Shown: piece by piece, positions 23,099-24,209 of the stretch
Layout: each line of letters starts with the position of its first letter
Numbering within the stretch: position 1 is the stretch's first letter
NCBI GenBank assembly: GCA_000434775.1
Contig: FR895490.1
Location: forward strand, 109,070-133,278
Direction: 5' to 3'
DNA length: 24,209 bases
Origin: Eggerthella sp. CAG:368
GTDB taxonomy: Bacteria; Actinomycetota; Coriobacteriia; Coriobacteriales; Eggerthellaceae
Notes under the pieces: generated by a model
Told to the model about the DNA's origin: nothing
The model's database searches: none
Seen by the model: the letters and a program-made list of their open reading frames with translations, nothing else
Made by a program: the position numbers and the translations under genes

Positions 23099-23640
23099 TG
23101 GGGTCTTTGTGCATTACGGTTCCTGATGAGCTCTTTGCAGTTGCGGAGAGCTCATCTTTTGCAGGAACATACGATCTTGTTTCTCTTGAGTACTCCTCGA
23201 ACGAGTTTCGCTTTGAGGAGCCTTTAACCTATTCGGTGCAGATAAGCAACACTGGTGGAGCCCTGTATGTGGGCGGTACTGTTGAGGGCGATGCGGCTGT
23301 TGATTGTGTTCGCTGCTTAGAGGAAGCTCGCTATCATCTTTGCGGTGAAGTGGAAGGCTATTTTCTTATTTCTGATTCGGGAAAAGAATTAACCGAAGAG
23401 GAAGAAGATGAATACGAAGTGCTTCCTGAGGATCACATCATCGATCTTGAGCCTCTTTTACGTGCTGCGCTCGTTTTGGAGATGCCCCTCAGTCCACTCT
23501 GTGACGATGACTGTAAAGGTCTTTGCCCTCAGTGCGGCGCAAATCTCAACAAAGAATCATGCTCGTGTGAACCGGAAGAATCGTTTGAGCCGAAAAATCC
23601 CTTCTCGGTATTAAAAACGATTCGCTTTGATGAAGAGTGA
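23098..23640 (+). CDS. YceD-like DUF177 protein with zinc-type cysteines
   Basis: This DUF177 family member (180 residues) shows the usual pattern: an N-terminal beta-rich part, CVRC at 70-73, an acidic stretch (EEEEDEYEVL), DLEPLLRAALVLEMPLSPLC at about 116-135, then DDDCKGLCPQCGANLN with further cysteines CSC at 155-157, likely to bind metal. The family is linked to 23S rRNA accumulation and in plants to plastid rRNA, and the gene nearly always stands before rpmF, as here. The ATG overlaps the stop of the SepIVA-like gene, so translation is coupled. Confidence 0.93.
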   Translation: MGSLCITVPDELFAVAESSSFAGTYDLVSLEYSSNEFRFEEPLTYSVQISNTGGALYVGGTVEGDAAVDCVRCLEEARYHLCGEVEGYFLISDSGKELTEEEEDEYEVLPEDHIIDLEPLLRAALVLEMPLSPLCDDDCKGLCPQCGANLNKESCSCEPEESFEPKNPFSVLKTIRFDEE

Positions 23641-23684
23641 GTTATGAAGATTTCCAAAGAGGATGAACTTCCCTTGGATTTTTA

Positions 23685-23713
23685 TTGAAACTTCAAACGC
23701 TCTTTGCTATCAT
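23685..23713 (+). promoter_or_regulatory. rpmF promoter (consensus-like, extended -10)
   Basis: -35 TTGAAA (23685-23690), exactly 17 bases, -10 TATCAT (23708-23713) with TGC directly upstream. It lies 60 bases before the rpmF ATG. The leader holds a small inverted repeat CAGGT-CGC-ACCTG (23740-23752) just before the ribosome site AAGGAG. Confidence 0.78.
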
Positions 23714-23773
23714 ACCGCCTTGCGTTATTTAATAAGTTTCAGGTCGCACCTGCAATATAGAAGGAGAATCATC

Positions 23774-23953
23774 ATGGCAGTGCCTAAGCGTAAGACTGGT
23801 CGTGCTCGTACCCATGCACGTCGTAGCGAAAATGACAAGATTGCAGCACCTTCACGTTCTGTTTGTCCTCAGTGTGGAGAGGTAAAGCTTCCTCATCGTG
23901 TATGCCCTAATTGTGGTCATTATCGCGATCGCGAGGTTATTCAGATCGCTTAG
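23774..23953 (+). CDS. rpmF: 50S ribosomal protein L32
   Basis: This 59-residue large-subunit protein begins MAVPKRKTGRARTHARRSEN and carries CPQC and CPNC pairs of the zinc-binding L32 type. AAGGAG lies seven bases before this ATG; an in-frame upstream extension has no family likeness. It has its own strong promoter and terminator, so ribosomal protein output can be set apart from the DUF177 gene in front and plsX behind. Confidence 0.97.
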   Translation: MAVPKRKTGRARTHARRSENDKIAAPSRSVCPQCGEVKLPHRVCPNCGHYRDREVIQIA

Positions 23954-23976
23954 TTGCTATGAACTAATCGAATGTC

Positions 23977-24010
23977 AATCCCTCGGATATTTTGTCCGAG
24001 GGATTTTTTT
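23977..24010 (+). terminator. Rho-independent terminator after rpmF
   Basis: An 11-bp perfect stem AATCCCTCGGA/TCCGAGGGATT with loop TATTTTG is followed by more T residues. It is the strongest plus-strand terminator in the window. Confidence 0.92.
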
Positions 24011-24051
24011 GTGTAAATGGCGATCTACTCGAGTGACCAATCGGGGCAAAC

Positions 24052-24057
24052 TATAAT
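24052..24057 (+). promoter_or_regulatory. -10 element TATAAT before plsX
   Basis: A perfect TATAAT lies 34 bases before the plsX ATG and after the rpmF terminator. The -35 place (TCGAGT) is poor. A short inverted repeat TTCTGC/GCAGAA (24060-24065, 24075-24080) would lie at the very 5' end of the transcript. Confidence 0.5.
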
Positions 24058-24091
24058 ATTTCTGCCTACTGAAAGCAGAAGGAGACAATAA

Positions 24092-24209
24092 ATGGCTGAA
24101 CATGTTGTTATTGCGGTGGACGCAGTTGGGGGCGATTTAGGATCATCGGTTATGCTTGAAGGCGTTGCTGCTGCGCTTGCTCATGATAAAGATCTTGAGA
24201 TTATTCTTT
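24092..24209 (+). CDS. plsX: Phosphate acyltransferase PlsX, N-terminal fragment (3' end outside window)
   Basis: PlsX interconverts acyl-ACP and acyl-phosphate for phospholipid synthesis. The first 39 codons are visible, from MAEHVVIAVDAVGGDLGSSV; DAVGGD is a close variant of the family's N-terminal DAMGGD. AAGGAG stands seven bases before the ATG. The rpmF-plsX order supports the call. Together with fakA it would let the cell use exogenous fatty acids. Only the N-terminus can be judged. Confidence 0.85.
   Translation, partial: MAEHVVIAVDAVGGDLGSSVMLEGVAAALAHDKDLEIIL

Noticed and set aside
1..24209. CRISPR arrays, insertion sequences, phage genes, toxin-antitoxin or restriction systems
   Set aside because: None seen; the gene content is housekeeping and the only repeats are the short local ones listed.

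Overview
The window reads as a chromosomal core region of a low-GC member of the Coriobacteriia (Actinobacteria), most like the Atopobium/Lancefieldella group. This is inferred from the mixture of genes. There is an actinobacterial SARP/BTAD regulator and a SepIVA-like coiled-coil gene next to a DUF177 gene, alongside an Asp23-FakA-RecG order that is typical of Firmicutes. Base composition looks moderately AT-rich. I ran no database search, so the taxon is a judgement.

Layout. The window opens with the 3' end of uvrB, followed by an unknown single-pass membrane protein. A tRNA-Gln/tRNA-Glu unit follows on the minus strand, with a good promoter and terminator. Next is a large STAND-ATPase/SARP-type regulator whose ribosome binding site can fold into a hairpin. 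A long plus-strand block then carries secA, prfB, a split transketolase, ftsE, ftsX, an S41 peptidase, rnr, an M42 aminopeptidase, smpB and an unknown acidic helical protein, ending at a bidirectional terminator shared with the minus-strand rpmB gene. After a 330-bp divergent promoter region come asp23, fakA, recG, rsmD, coaD, a sepIVA-like gene, a yceD-like DUF177 gene, rpmF and the first 39 codons of plsX.

How the genes work together. secA handles protein export. prfB, rnr and smpB cover translation termination, RNA decay and ribosome rescue. ftsE/ftsX and the S41 protease belong to the cell envelope and division. fakA and plsX are two steps of exogenous fatty acid use and phospholipid synthesis, coaD makes coenzyme A, and rpmF-plsX is a classic coupling of ribosome and lipid genes.

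Most of the window is ordinary housekeeping DNA and I see no mobile element, CRISPR array or defence system. The points most worth checking are these. (1) A perfect 19-bp tandem duplication falls across the start of the gene after smpB; it separates the Shine-Dalgarno site from the true ATG and creates a 15-codon decoy frame. (2) RF2 has Ser-Pro-Thr where the family has Ser-Pro-Phe, in a window where TGA ends only 2 of 23 genes and TAG ends 12. (3) Two start sites (the SARP regulator and asp23) have Shine-Dalgarno-sequestering hairpins. (4) Motif changes occur in the SARP regulator's Walker A and in RecG motif II.
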